A model generated the notes under the pieces. The model was given only the letters and a program-made list of their open reading frames with translations. It ran no database searches and had not been told where the DNA came from. Source: CAZDBA01 sp965224765 (GTDB taxonomy: Bacteria > Planctomycetota > Planctomycetia > Pirellulales > Pirellulaceae). Taken from it: a stretch of 64,000 nt of DNA. Position 1 is the stretch's first letter. Each line of letters starts with the position of its first letter. Both the position numbers and the translations under genes were made by a program. Location of the stretch: NCBI GenBank assembly GCA_965224765.1, contig CBDDAC010000029.1, positions 186,001 to 250,000 of the forward strand. The letters are read 5' to 3'. This document shows, piece by piece, positions 1 to 8,310 of the stretch.

Positions 1-1379
1 GCATCGCTCTTCCTCCTTTGCCTCGACCGTTTTGCTTCGCCTGTGTCCAGACAAACGACTTCATACAGTATTGCTCGTGCGTTGCCGAATTTGCGTAGAA
101 TTCTTCCCAAACGCTGTTTGGCTTGACGAGTCGATGCTGAACCGCCGATGACGATTGCAATTTTCACAGCCGGAACATCCACCCCTTCATCAAGTACTTG
201 ATTGGCGACAATGGCGGGGTAAGTCCCGTCAGATAGTCCGGTAAGAATATCAAGTCGCTCTTCCTTACCACAATGGTTCAGCAGACAGGGAATTAAAAAA
301 CGAACCGAGACATCCCGAGCCATGGCGTTGGAGCCGGCGAAGACAATGATGGGAGCTCCCGCATGCAACCGAAACAGGTCTTCGAGAACTCGCAATTTTT
401 CCGCCGCGCGATCTTCGATCGCCTGCTTGCGCCGGTAAGCGACCAGCGTTTGCCTTGCCAGCGGATCGCGAGATGACTCGCTACAAAGATCTTCCCAGCG
501 AAAATCGGGTTCGGTCTTGCGGCGTTCGTACATGAACGTGCGGACTTGCTCCGAACAGTCGTTGTATTGGAGTTGTTCCTGTTCCGAGAGGTGGACGGGA
601 ATCTTGATAACGTCAAAGTCCGCCAGCGTTTTTCCTTTGACGGATTCGATCTTCAAGTCGTAAACGGTTGGCCCAATCAATGATTCAAGGTCGGCATGTT
701 TACCATCAGAGCGATGGGGAGTCGCGGTTAGCCCAAGCCTCCAAGGCGCGATTGACATGGTGGCGGCATCGCGACGAAAATTGCCGGGCAGGTGATGGCA
801 CTCATCAAAGACAACAAGTTTGAATTGGTCTCCCAATTTGGCGGCATGAATCGCTGCGCTATCGTAAGTTGTAACGGAAATCGAGCGCACATTGAACGTA
901 TTGTCTCCGATCACGCCAGCGTCACAACCAAGTGCCAACAAGATTCGCCGATGCCACTGATACATGAGATCTCGAACGGGCGCAACAATAAGCGTGCTGC
1001 ATTTGGTCTGAAAAAGCAAATGAAGTGCGACTTCTGTTTTCCCCGTTCCTGTGGGCATCACGACGACACCTCGTTTGTCAGAAACCCAGCTTTCGATTGC
1101 CGCCTGTTGTTCAGCGCGAGGCGGATGAATATTGTTTTCAGTCCACTCCACATCGGTCCATCGTCTCGCTTGATCCTGATAGCGTACGTTCCTTACTCTG
1201 AGTTCCCACAGTGTCATGATCACACGTCGATAGTGCATCGCTTCGCACCGCCAAGCCGCCACGCGGGAGTCCCAAGTCCAAAGGTCACTACCGAAAATGG
1301 ACTCTACTTGCTCTCTGTCATGCCCCGATAACAACAGAGTGCCCTGATCGAATGCAACGTTAAACTGCATTGGATTCAT
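1..1379 (-). CDS. XPB-like superfamily 2 DNA helicase (3' end outside the window)
   Basis: A predicted ATP-dependent DNA helicase or translocase; 459 residues are visible and the C-terminus lies beyond the left edge. Reading the reverse strand from 1379 gives an uninterrupted frame. Its helicase motifs are in order: MPTGTGKTE (Walker A, about residue 120), FDECHH (DExH box, about 198), GLTATPHRSDG (motif III), ANQVLDEGVDVP (motif V) and RQAKQRLGRILR (motif VI). The DECHH form and the short R-rich motif VI resemble bacterial XPB or type III restriction helicase subunits. The ATG overlaps the stop codon of the upstream SWIM gene (ATGA), so the two are probably translated together. XPB-like proteins often have a nuclease partner, but none is visible here; it may lie past the edge. 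Family assignment is firm, biological role unknown. Confidence 0.85.
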   Translation of the reverse strand, partial: MNPMQFNVAFDQGTLLLSGHDREQVESIFGSDLWTWDSRVAAWRCEAMHYRRVIMTLWELRVRNVRYQDQARRWTDVEWTENNIHPPRAEQQAAIESWVSDKRGVVVMPTGTGKTEVALHLLFQTKCSTLIVAPVRDLMYQWHRRILLALGCDAGVIGDNTFNVRSISVTTYDSAAIHAAKLGDQFKLVVFDECHHLPGNFRRDAATMSIAPWRLGLTATPHRSDGKHADLESLIGPTVYDLKIESVKGKTLADFDVIKIPVHLSEQEQLQYNDCSEQVRTFMYERRKTEPDFRWEDLCSESSRDPLARQTLVAYRRKQAIEDRAAEKLRVLEDLFRLHAGAPIIVFAGSNAMARDVSVRFLIPCLLNHCGKEERLDILTGLSDGTYPAIVANQVLDEGVDVPAVKIAIVIGGSASTRQAKQRLGRILRKFGNARAILYEVVCLDTGEAKRSRQRRKSD

Positions 1380-2521
1380 GCTGTTTTCCGTTTAGATTTT
1401 CTCTTGGAGGGGGCTTTCTTCTTTTTCGGTCGTTTTACGGTTTCTGCCACTTTTACAGTCTTCTTTTTAGATGTCACTCGTTTTTGGGAGGCCTTCTTTT
1501 TGCGGGTCGCTTTTTGGGTTGCAGTCGCCTTTTTCTTCACCCCAGTTTTCTTCACCCCAGTTTTCTTCACCCCAGTTTTCTTCACCCCAGTTTTCTTTCT
1601 TGTCGAAGCCGTTTTTATTGTCGGCTTTCTTTTCGCCTTCTTTTTCGTTGTTGCGCGCACCGGTTTCTTTTTTGTCCCAATGGCTTTTGTCGCAGCCTTT
1701 TTCGCAACAGTCGTTTTCGTCGTCGCTTTTTTCACGCGCGGACGTTTCGCCCGAGAAGCCGGTTTGGGGGTTTTAGGCTTCGCGGTGACTTTGACGTCTG
1801 AAGTCGACTCTAGTTCAATTCCAAAAATTGCACCGAGATCTTCACCCGCAAGGTCACCAGAACCGGCCCCAAGTTCGTTGGCAAGGTTTTCCTTGGAAAC
1901 CGCCTGACCAATCAACTCTTCCTGATCAACGCCTCGCAACAGAAACAAAAGCTCTGGCTCAGAATCCAGTCGGCTGCCAATCGCGTACATGACCGCCGCG
2001 ATATGCTTGCAACAAATCGACCAATCCGGACAATCGCAATCCATCTCGATTTGTCGAGCTGAAGGGAAACAACCTGACTTCTTATCCGTCAACCTGCGCA
2101 TCACTCCGTCTGATAAACGACCGCCGAGCAAATCAAGCAAAGAGTCGATCGACGAAGAGCAATCTTTCTTGATGTCTCCCCAAGTCTTTTTGCCAAGCTT
2201 TTGAATCGAGATCGAAGTTTGGTAAGGATCGGAGCCGGCAACGATGGCTTCTATTTCGCCGGGTTTGATGACTAAATCAACAACTGATCCGTTGCGCACA
2301 TAAGTTCTACCTCTCGGCAAACGGTTCGCATAATCGCTGAGTGATTCCAGGTGGTCACACCAGGCTTTGCCCCAAAACGACTTGGCAATCTTGCGACCTT
2401 CGATTTGGATCGGCTGACACTTTCGCTTTTGCTTTTTTGCAAGCTTGGCAGCAAACTTGCGTGCGTGAACCTTTTTTTCACCGACAGAAACGTAAGGCCC
2501 CCAATCATATCCGTAATTCAT
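1376..2521 (-). CDS. SWIM zinc-finger protein with histone-H1-like lysine-rich tail
   Basis: A 381-residue probable nucleic-acid-binding protein. A SWIM zinc finger sits near residues 162-173 (CDC, then CKH, fitting CxCx(n)CxH). Residues from about 247 to the end are almost only K, A, T, R and V, like histone H1 or AlgR3-type tails, and include four identical KKTGV pentapeptides encoded by a 15-bp tandem repeat. SWIM proteins in bacteria are commonly found beside SNF2 helicases; here the SNF2 gene is divergent and starts 78 bp away, so the two may share a promoter region. The stop overlaps the start of the downstream helicase. The function is probably as a DNA-binding adaptor for one or both helicases (inference). 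Tail length may vary between strains because it is repeat-encoded. Confidence 0.85.
   Translation of the reverse strand: MNYGYDWGPYVSVGEKKVHARKFAAKLAKKQKRKCQPIQIEGRKIAKSFWGKAWCDHLESLSDYANRLPRGRTYVRNGSVVDLVIKPGEIEAIVAGSDPYQTSISIQKLGKKTWGDIKKDCSSSIDSLLDLLGGRLSDGVMRRLTDKKSGCFPSARQIEMDCDCPDWSICCKHIAAVMYAIGSRLDSEPELLFLLRGVDQEELIGQAVSKENLANELGAGSGDLAGEDLGAIFGIELESTSDVKVTAKPKTPKPASRAKRPRVKKATTKTTVAKKAATKAIGTKKKPVRATTKKKAKRKPTIKTASTRKKTGVKKTGVKKTGVKKTGVKKKATATQKATRKKKASQKRVTSKKKTVKVAETVKRPKKKKAPSKRKSKRKTA
1531..1590 (-). repeat. 15-bp tandem repeat, four copies, inside the SWIM gene
   Basis: Four perfect direct copies of TTTTCTTCACCCCAG on the plus strand. Because the unit is a multiple of three it keeps the reading frame and encodes repeated KKTGV in the lysine-rich tail. 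Confidence 0.95.
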
Positions 2522-2599
2522 GTTACTTCTTCCAATACTATTTCAAACGACCTTCATTCTATAAGATGTAGCCATTTCGCCTATCACGGTTCTTTGAAC

Positions 2600-5449
2600 A
2601 TGCCGCCAACCGCGACGCAACGACAAAACGTCAACTCTTCCGAGCCGGAAAGGCCACAACTGAACCTTTCTCCGCATGGTCGAATTTACCTCTATAGAGC
2701 GACGGAACGCAACGAATCTTCCAAAAAAGACACAAATCCACATTCAATTTTGGCTCGCGAATTTCAAATCACTTCCGGCCATGGCTTGTTTTTTTTGGCG
2801 AAAACCGAACTGCCAGCTAGTTGGCCGGCTGAGTTTACCTATTGGAAAGAATTTGCCCGGCGGCTGGATAAGTCACTTTGCTATCTCGACGAAGCCAGCC
2901 GTGAACAATTTTGCAAAAAAACACCTTCCGAAAAATTGCGACAGCTCGCACCTCCGCCTGATGCGTTGGAGCTGTCGGTGATCATTTCACAAGCACCGCC
3001 GATGCGTGGGCTGGAATACTTGACAGCCGAAGTCCTGACTCACCTTTGGTTAGACCTTTTGGACGTGGTGCACCATCAAGTCCTGGAAAGTCCTGGGAGT
3101 CTGGACGAGTTACTTCAGACAATAAATCCTGACTGGCAGCCGCTGGGAAGAGTCACATTTCATCTAGCAGAGAACAAGAAAGATGAATCGCGACCGTTTG
3201 CTTTTCTGGCCACGTATACGAACCGGATTTCCAAGAAAGCAACCGTCAAACACTTGCCTCTAGCCGACGCTCTACAACAATTCGCGGGCGAAAAAAGACA
3301 GTCGAAGCTGGCCGAGTTACTCAAGCCTGTCAGTCTGGCGGCACAGTCCAGTGAACTAGTCCGAACGTGGCTCGATTCACGCGCCCTGTTTCGCCCGCAG
3401 GCATTGTCCATTTCACAAGCGCATCAATTTCTTAGCGACGTGCCAGCAATGGAACGAGCTGGTTTGGTGGTGCGAGTCCCCAACTGGTGGCGAGCCCGAA
3501 GTTCGTCCCGAGCAGAGGTTCGCATCCATCTTGGTAACGATGAACCGCGCGGAGTTGGCACGAATTCCCTGCTGGACTTCTCGGTTGAATTAGCACTCGA
3601 CGGCGAAAGCCTGACCGAAGAAGAACAACGACAATTGCTTGCCGCAGACGAAGGGTTGATGCTGCTGCGGGGCAAATGGATTGAGGTCGATCGGCAACGA
3701 CTAACCGAAGCACTCGAACATTGGCAACTGCTTGAACAACAACACGCCGACGGCATCGACTTTTTGCGCGGGATGCGAATGCTGGCCGGAGCAACGCTTG
3801 CAGCAGACGAAGGTGAGGCGGCCAACGAGTGGGCTCAGGTTGTCGCGGGCGATTGGCTGGAGGAAACACTCAAGACGCTACGCGACCCAATCAACGAGAT
3901 CGGTTGTCAGCCAGGCAAAGAGTTGAATGCGAATCTTCGACCTTATCAGGAGATTGGAGTTCGTTGGTTGTGGTTCATGACTCAATTAAAGCTCGGTGCC
4001 TGTTTGGCCGATGATATGGGGCTTGGGAAGACGATTCAGATAATCGACTTGCTGTTGCAACTGAAGCAAGGCACAACTTCGAAGCAAAACAAGCCAGTTT
4101 CGGCAAGCGAACTTTCTTCGCAGCCAAGCCTTCTGATCGTTCCGGCCTCATTGATTAGTAACTGGAAGCAGGAGATGGCTCGCTTCGCCCCGCAATTGAA
4201 AGTATTGATTGCACATCGTAGCGAGTCGAATGCCAGCGATCTCGAGAAACTGGCGAATGCACCAATCCAGAATCTAAAAGGCATCGACGCCGTCGTGACT
4301 TCCTATTCGCTGGCCAGAAAAGCTCAATGGATGGCCGAGTTCGATTGGAATCTGGTGATTCTGGATGAAGCCCAGGCGATCAAAAACGCCAGTTCGGCAC
4401 AAACTCGCGCAATCAAAAAGCTGCGATCTGGCTGCCGCATTGCGCTGACGGGTACACCCGTCGAGAATCAACTAGGTGATCTCTGGTCGTTGTTTGATTT
4501 TTGTTGCCCTGGACTGTTGGGAACTTCCAAGGAGTTCAAGCAATTTCTAAAAAAGTTTCAATCGAAGTCGGAAGAAAACTCGAACGCGCCCTATGTCGCG
4601 CTTCGCCGCCTGGTACAGCCGTACATTTTGCGGCGAATGAAAACCGATCCGACGATAGCGCCTGATCTACCTGCCAAAACTGAAATGCGAGTCGACTGCG
4701 GTTTGTCTCGACGACAAGCGGCACTTTACAAACAAGCGGTCAAGGAACTGGAAGAGCAGCTTGAGCAAAACAAGATTTCGTCCGAGAAGAACAGCGGCAT
4801 TCAACGACGCGGCATTGTCCTTTCGACGATGATGCGACTGAAGCAAATCTGCAACCACCCATCTCAGGCGGTGGAAAAGAATGATTTCGACGTCAAGGAA
4901 AGTGGCAAATTCCAACAACTGACCCGGATTTGCGAACCGATCAGCCAGCGCCAAGAAAAGGCACTCGTGTTTACTCAGTTTCAGTCGATGTGCGAACCGC
5001 TGGCAGACTTTCTATCATCCGTATTTGGAAATTCTGGATTGGTTTTGCACGGGAAAACCCCAGTCAAGCGTCGCCAGAAGCTCGTGAAGCAATTTCAGGA
5101 GGACGAGTCGATCCCGTTTTTCGTGATCTCGCTAAAAGCAGGCGGTACCGGTCTGAATTTGACTGCCGCATCACATGTGATCCACTTTGATCGCTGGTGG
5201 AATCCGGCCGTGGAGAATCAAGCCACCGATCGCGCGTTCCGAATTGGACAAAAACGCAATGTCCTGGTTCACAAATTTGTTTGCCGTGGCACGCTCGAAG
5301 AACGGATCGACGAGATGCTCCGCTCCAAGCAAAAGATGACCGATGAAATCCTGGGGCAACGACAGGAAGGCGAGTTGTTGCTGACGGAATTGTCCAATAA
5401 GGAATTGCTGGAGTTCGTTACGCTGGACGTGCATAGCTGCGAAATATGA
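2600..5449 (+). CDS. SNF2-family helicase (DEAD/DEAH-like ATPase)
   Basis: A 949-residue Snf2/Rad54-type double-strand DNA translocase. All helicase motifs are present: DDMGLGKTIQ (Walker A, about residue 475), LDEAQAIKN (motif II, about 588), ALTGTPVEN (motif III), GGTGLNLTAA (motif V) and ATDRAFRIGQ (motif VI, about 880). The N-terminal ~400 residues match the size of the SNF2-associated region of bacterial members. The open frame extends upstream to 2351, but that part lies antisense to the SWIM gene; the ATG at 2600 gives a protein of normal layout and keeps the two divergent genes separate. No strong ribosome site is visible. It is likely a functional partner of the SWIM protein. Bacterial examples include HepA/RapA-like recycling factors and defence-linked SNF2 proteins; which applies here cannot be told. 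Confidence 0.9.
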   Translation: MPPTATQRQNVNSSEPERPQLNLSPHGRIYLYRATERNESSKKDTNPHSILAREFQITSGHGLFFLAKTELPASWPAEFTYWKEFARRLDKSLCYLDEASREQFCKKTPSEKLRQLAPPPDALELSVIISQAPPMRGLEYLTAEVLTHLWLDLLDVVHHQVLESPGSLDELLQTINPDWQPLGRVTFHLAENKKDESRPFAFLATYTNRISKKATVKHLPLADALQQFAGEKRQSKLAELLKPVSLAAQSSELVRTWLDSRALFRPQALSISQAHQFLSDVPAMERAGLVVRVPNWWRARSSSRAEVRIHLGNDEPRGVGTNSLLDFSVELALDGESLTEEEQRQLLAADEGLMLLRGKWIEVDRQRLTEALEHWQLLEQQHADGIDFLRGMRMLAGATLAADEGEAANEWAQVVAGDWLEETLKTLRDPINEIGCQPGKELNANLRPYQEIGVRWLWFMTQLKLGACLADDMGLGKTIQIIDLLLQLKQGTTSKQNKPVSASELSSQPSLLIVPASLISNWKQEMARFAPQLKVLIAHRSESNASDLEKLANAPIQNLKGIDAVVTSYSLARKAQWMAEFDWNLVILDEAQAIKNASSAQTRAIKKLRSGCRIALTGTPVENQLGDLWSLFDFCCPGLLGTSKEFKQFLKKFQSKSEENSNAPYVALRRLVQPYILRRMKTDPTIAPDLPAKTEMRVDCGLSRRQAALYKQAVKELEEQLEQNKISSEKNSGIQRRGIVLSTMMRLKQICNHPSQAVEKNDFDVKESGKFQQLTRICEPISQRQEKALVFTQFQSMCEPLADFLSSVFGNSGLVLHGKTPVKRRQKLVKQFQEDESIPFFVISLKAGGTGLNLTAASHVIHFDRWWNPAVENQATDRAFRIGQKRNVLVHKFVCRGTLEERIDEMLRSKQKMTDEILGQRQEGELLLTELSNKELLEFVTLDVHSCEI

Positions 5450-5681
5450 CAAGAGCGAAAGCTGTCTCACGCATCTTGGCACAGAGGGCTTGGTCAAAAA
5501 ATGAACCAATACGACGACTTGTGGATTTCATGGAAACCCGACAACGCACAGATTACGGTGGCCGATTAACGGGTGTCGCTATGCAGGACATTCAAATTGC
5601 CACCGCTGCGTTAACATCGATTTGAGAACCTCACTATGAAATGTTCGATCAAGCAGTTTGCAGCGGGCCCAGTTTTGGCCG

Positions 5682-7352
5682 CTACTTCGAATTTTTGGGT
5701 AGCTCAGAATCATGAGAGAGCAGGCGACAGTTCAAGAGTGGACTTTCCCGAATCGCCAAGGCCGACTTCAACGCATACTTACTTGCAAGGTTGTCTGCAT
5801 TGGGAACGTACTTGATCGAATCTGGCTCCAAATTGCTCCAGTTTTTGTTGCTCAACGTCAACTCAATACGCTCTCGCATATTCTCACTCTCGCCCGCATA
5901 GACACCGGTCCCCTCGGCACAAAACAAAAAGACCCCTGGTTGCTCGAGTACTTCCAAAGATTCGCTGATGCCAACCTCGGGCAACTGCCGTCGCTTGCTC
6001 ATCCAGTGGCCAAACTTCTCGGCAGCAGAGTCTCGTGCACTGTGAGAACGTTTCCGAATCGATAGTGCCGCCTGACGATATTCAAACTCAGAGACCTCAA
6101 GATGCTTCGGGCCAAATTCCATCGCCAGTCGATCGAACTCAGACGCGAACTCCGGAGAACACAAAATGTCGTCCAGCGTTTTTTCATAGTCAATCGCCAG
6201 TAATCGCCAGGCAACTTCACTTGCAAAGCCGAACTGATCCATCTGCTCAGAAGAAAACTGCTTGGGTCGCTTTGAAGACCGAGGCAATTTGCCCGCCTTT
6301 CTTAGTGCCAACAGATAACGATTCCAAATGTAGGCGCTTCCACCAATTCCCTTCTTGGTGCAACCGGCAATGAACTCCGCATTCAACTCTTTATTGCACA
6401 GGATATAGTCGGCAGGATAACCTGCTTTCTCGTATTCCTCAACAACAACCTTCTCCGTCTCTTCAGTAAAAGGCTTCTTGCGCCGTTTACCGTTTGCTGT
6501 ACTGGGTGCGCTTTTAACGGGATCTTCAGGACCGTCAATCGGATCACCAATGGCCGTTTGATCCAGTCGTTGATTAATGAATCCAACGTAGTCTTCGGAC
6601 AATTCAAATCCCATCCATTGACGACCCAGTTTTTTAGCCGCGCATACCGTCGTGCCACTGCCGCAAAATGGGTCCAGAACCAAATCTTGAGCTTTACTAG
6701 ACGTTCGGATAATTCTCGCAAGCAACTGTTCAGGCATTTGACATCCATGGAAACCTTCGCGCTCTTTGAAGGTGCCCGCAACACGCGCAAAGTACCAGGT
6801 GTCGTGGTCAGGCGCGAAACTCAAAAACTGAGGCGCATCCTGCGGGCGCGTGATCCAGGTGTTGTCAGGCAAACGGCCATTCGGGTTGGCTCGATTGTCC
6901 GCGTACACCAACTGCCTGGCTGAGGGGACTCGAATTCGAGGATGGGTACGGTTGAAGGTGAATTTTGTTTTGTCTTTGACAAAGTGAAAAAGGTGAGTGT
7001 GAGATCGACTGAATCCGTTAACGCAGTTCACACCAAAGGTATAGTACCAAATCACCCAACTGCGACAGTGGAAGCCTGCCTTCTGGGATTCGATCTTGAG
7101 TTCGGCAGCATATTCGTCACCGATCGCCAGCCAAAATGTACCATCTGGCTTCAGCACCCGATGAACGCCTTGAATCCACTTCTTGCACCAATCGAGGTAG
7201 TCCTCGGTCGATTGCGCATCATCGTAAACATCGTACTCATAGCCGATATTAAATGGCGGATCGGCAAAAACCAGATCGACAGCCCCCTTGTCCAGCTTCG
7301 CCAGTCGCTTGAGACAATCGCCTTGATAGATCTTATTTTTTTTGAGAGACAT
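5682..7352 (-). CDS. Beta-class DNA methyltransferase with C-terminal GIY-YIG-like domain
   Basis: A 556-residue N4-cytosine/N6-adenine DNA methyltransferase. The catalytic motif DPPF (residues 31-34) precedes the SAM-binding motif DPFCGSGTT (227-235), the order of beta-class enzymes such as CcrM/HinfI. The catalytic core ends near residue 265. A ~290-residue extension follows, and near residues 472-497 it carries PGVFLF...TGVYAGE..N.RERI, which resembles the first two strands and Arg helix of the GIY-YIG nuclease fold; the helix region ends in PLLN (538-541), as GIY-YIG domains often do. The first Tyr is Phe and the expected catalytic Glu is not obvious, so it may only bind DNA. No restriction enzyme gene is adjacent. 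It is convergent with the SNF2 gene. Methyltransferase call firm, tail call tentative. Confidence 0.88.
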   Translation of the reverse strand: MSLKKNKIYQGDCLKRLAKLDKGAVDLVFADPPFNIGYEYDVYDDAQSTEDYLDWCKKWIQGVHRVLKPDGTFWLAIGDEYAAELKIESQKAGFHCRSWVIWYYTFGVNCVNGFSRSHTHLFHFVKDKTKFTFNRTHPRIRVPSARQLVYADNRANPNGRLPDNTWITRPQDAPQFLSFAPDHDTWYFARVAGTFKEREGFHGCQMPEQLLARIIRTSSKAQDLVLDPFCGSGTTVCAAKKLGRQWMGFELSEDYVGFINQRLDQTAIGDPIDGPEDPVKSAPSTANGKRRKKPFTEETEKVVVEEYEKAGYPADYILCNKELNAEFIAGCTKKGIGGSAYIWNRYLLALRKAGKLPRSSKRPKQFSSEQMDQFGFASEVAWRLLAIDYEKTLDDILCSPEFASEFDRLAMEFGPKHLEVSEFEYRQAALSIRKRSHSARDSAAEKFGHWMSKRRQLPEVGISESLEVLEQPGVFLFCAEGTGVYAGESENMRERIELTLSNKNWSNLEPDSIKYVPNADNLASKYALKSALAIRESPLLNCRLLSHDSELPKNSK

Positions 7353-7581
7353 CTTTTCCTTTGCACGAAAATCGGCCTCTATCCTAAGTCTTCACCTTGC
7401 AGATGTCGACCAAGAGAAAGGAACCTAGCCGAATTGGAGATCGATTGGAGATCGGCAGCACAGAACCTCGGTCGCCAAGTAGCGTCGAGGTTAGACCGAC
7501 ACAAACCCTAGTCGGGGATTGGGGGAGAGTCAGATTGAGTCGTATCTCGCCCTCCAGAGAAAAGGGCGGTACGCAACCCTT

Positions 7582-7914
7582 CGAGGCTGTGACTTTTTCG
7601 ACTGGGCTAGTTTTCAGAAGATTTCGGCGCTAAAAACCGGATGCCAAAAATCGAACACCCTTCCACCGAGCATGTATAGACCATGGAGGAGAAGCCACTG
7701 CCGTTTTCCGAAGCAGCAAAACCGCTTGCTTCGACTGGTAGCTGACTCAGTAGCCAACGGCATCTGAACATCCACATTCCGCCTATTTTGGAAACCCGAC
7801 GCGTCAGCGAGGACGAACCCGACACGTCCTCGCTCACGCGTCGGGTTTCCATAAACCACTGCTTCTAAGTTTATCACTTCATGCACAAATGAAAAAGTCA
7901 CAGCCTCGTAGGGT
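7582..7914. repeat. Repeat unit with 18-bp inverted ends and internal palindrome (copy 1)
   Basis: CGAGGCTGTGACTTTTTC at 7582-7599 is the exact reverse complement of 7891-7908. Inside, 7792-7815 and 7825-7848 form long near-perfect inverted arms built on AACCCGACGCGTCAGCGAGG. Part of the unit (7695-7914) is repeated at 8002-8243, and its 3' portion again at 8244-8303 and near 48.2 kb. It has no protein-coding look. The rest of the gap (7353-7581) contains nothing I recognise. Confidence 0.8.
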
Positions 7915-8001
7915 TATCATGGATGAATCCTCGAATGACAAAAACCAGATACCCTCTCGCCGGGCGGGAGGGTCGGGAGCGCAGCAATCGGGAAGGGGAA
8001 A

Positions 8002-8243
8002 CCAGTGCCGTTTCCGAAGCAGCAAAACCGCTTGCTTCGACTGGTGGCTGACTCAGTAGCCAACGGCATCTGAACATCCACATTCCGCCTATTTTGGAAA
8101 CCCGACGCGTCAGCGAGGACGAACCCGACGCGTCAGCGAGGACGAACCCGACGCGTCCTCGCTGACGCGTCGGGTTTCCATAAAGCACTACTTCTAAGTT
8201 ATCGCTTCATGCACGAATGAAAAAAGTCACAGCCTCGTAGGGC
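8002..8243. repeat. Palindromic dispersed repeat (copy 2, with extra internal duplication)
   Basis: Near-identical to 7695-7914, including the AGCAGCAAAACCGCTTGCTT segment and the GACGCGTCAGCGAGGACG palindrome. One arm unit (GACGCGTCAGCGAGGACGAA and the next bases) is present twice in tandem, lengthening the possible hairpin. Confidence 0.85.
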
Positions 8244-8303
8244 TACCATAAACCACTGCTTCTAAGTTTTTGCTTCATATACAAATGAAAAAGTCACAGC
8301 CTC
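8244..8303. repeat. Partial copy of the dispersed repeat (3' part only)
   Basis: Repeats the distal segment, from CCATAAACCACTGCTTCTAA to GAAAAAGTCACAGCCTC, without the palindrome. It ends only a few bases before the 3' end of the DUF1501 gene. Confidence 0.75.
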
Positions 8304-8310
8304 TACGCGA

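Noticed and set aside
1370..1907. Forward-strand frames rich in Phe/Ser opposite the SWIM gene
   Set aside because: They are the complement of the lysine-rich tail; their composition follows from the AAG/AAA codons on the other strand.
2351..2599. 5' extension of the SNF2 gene
   Set aside because: It lies antisense to the SWIM gene and shows no SNF2-like sequence; ATG 2600 is preferred.
1..7352. A bona fide DISARM system
   Set aside because: Helicase and methyltransferase types are suggestive, but DUF1998 and PLD genes are not visible and SNF2/SWIM pairs occur widely on their own.
7614..8188. Reverse frames reading GNPTRQRGRVGFVLADASG
   Set aside because: They come from the palindromic repeat itself and recur wherever the repeat does; not genes.
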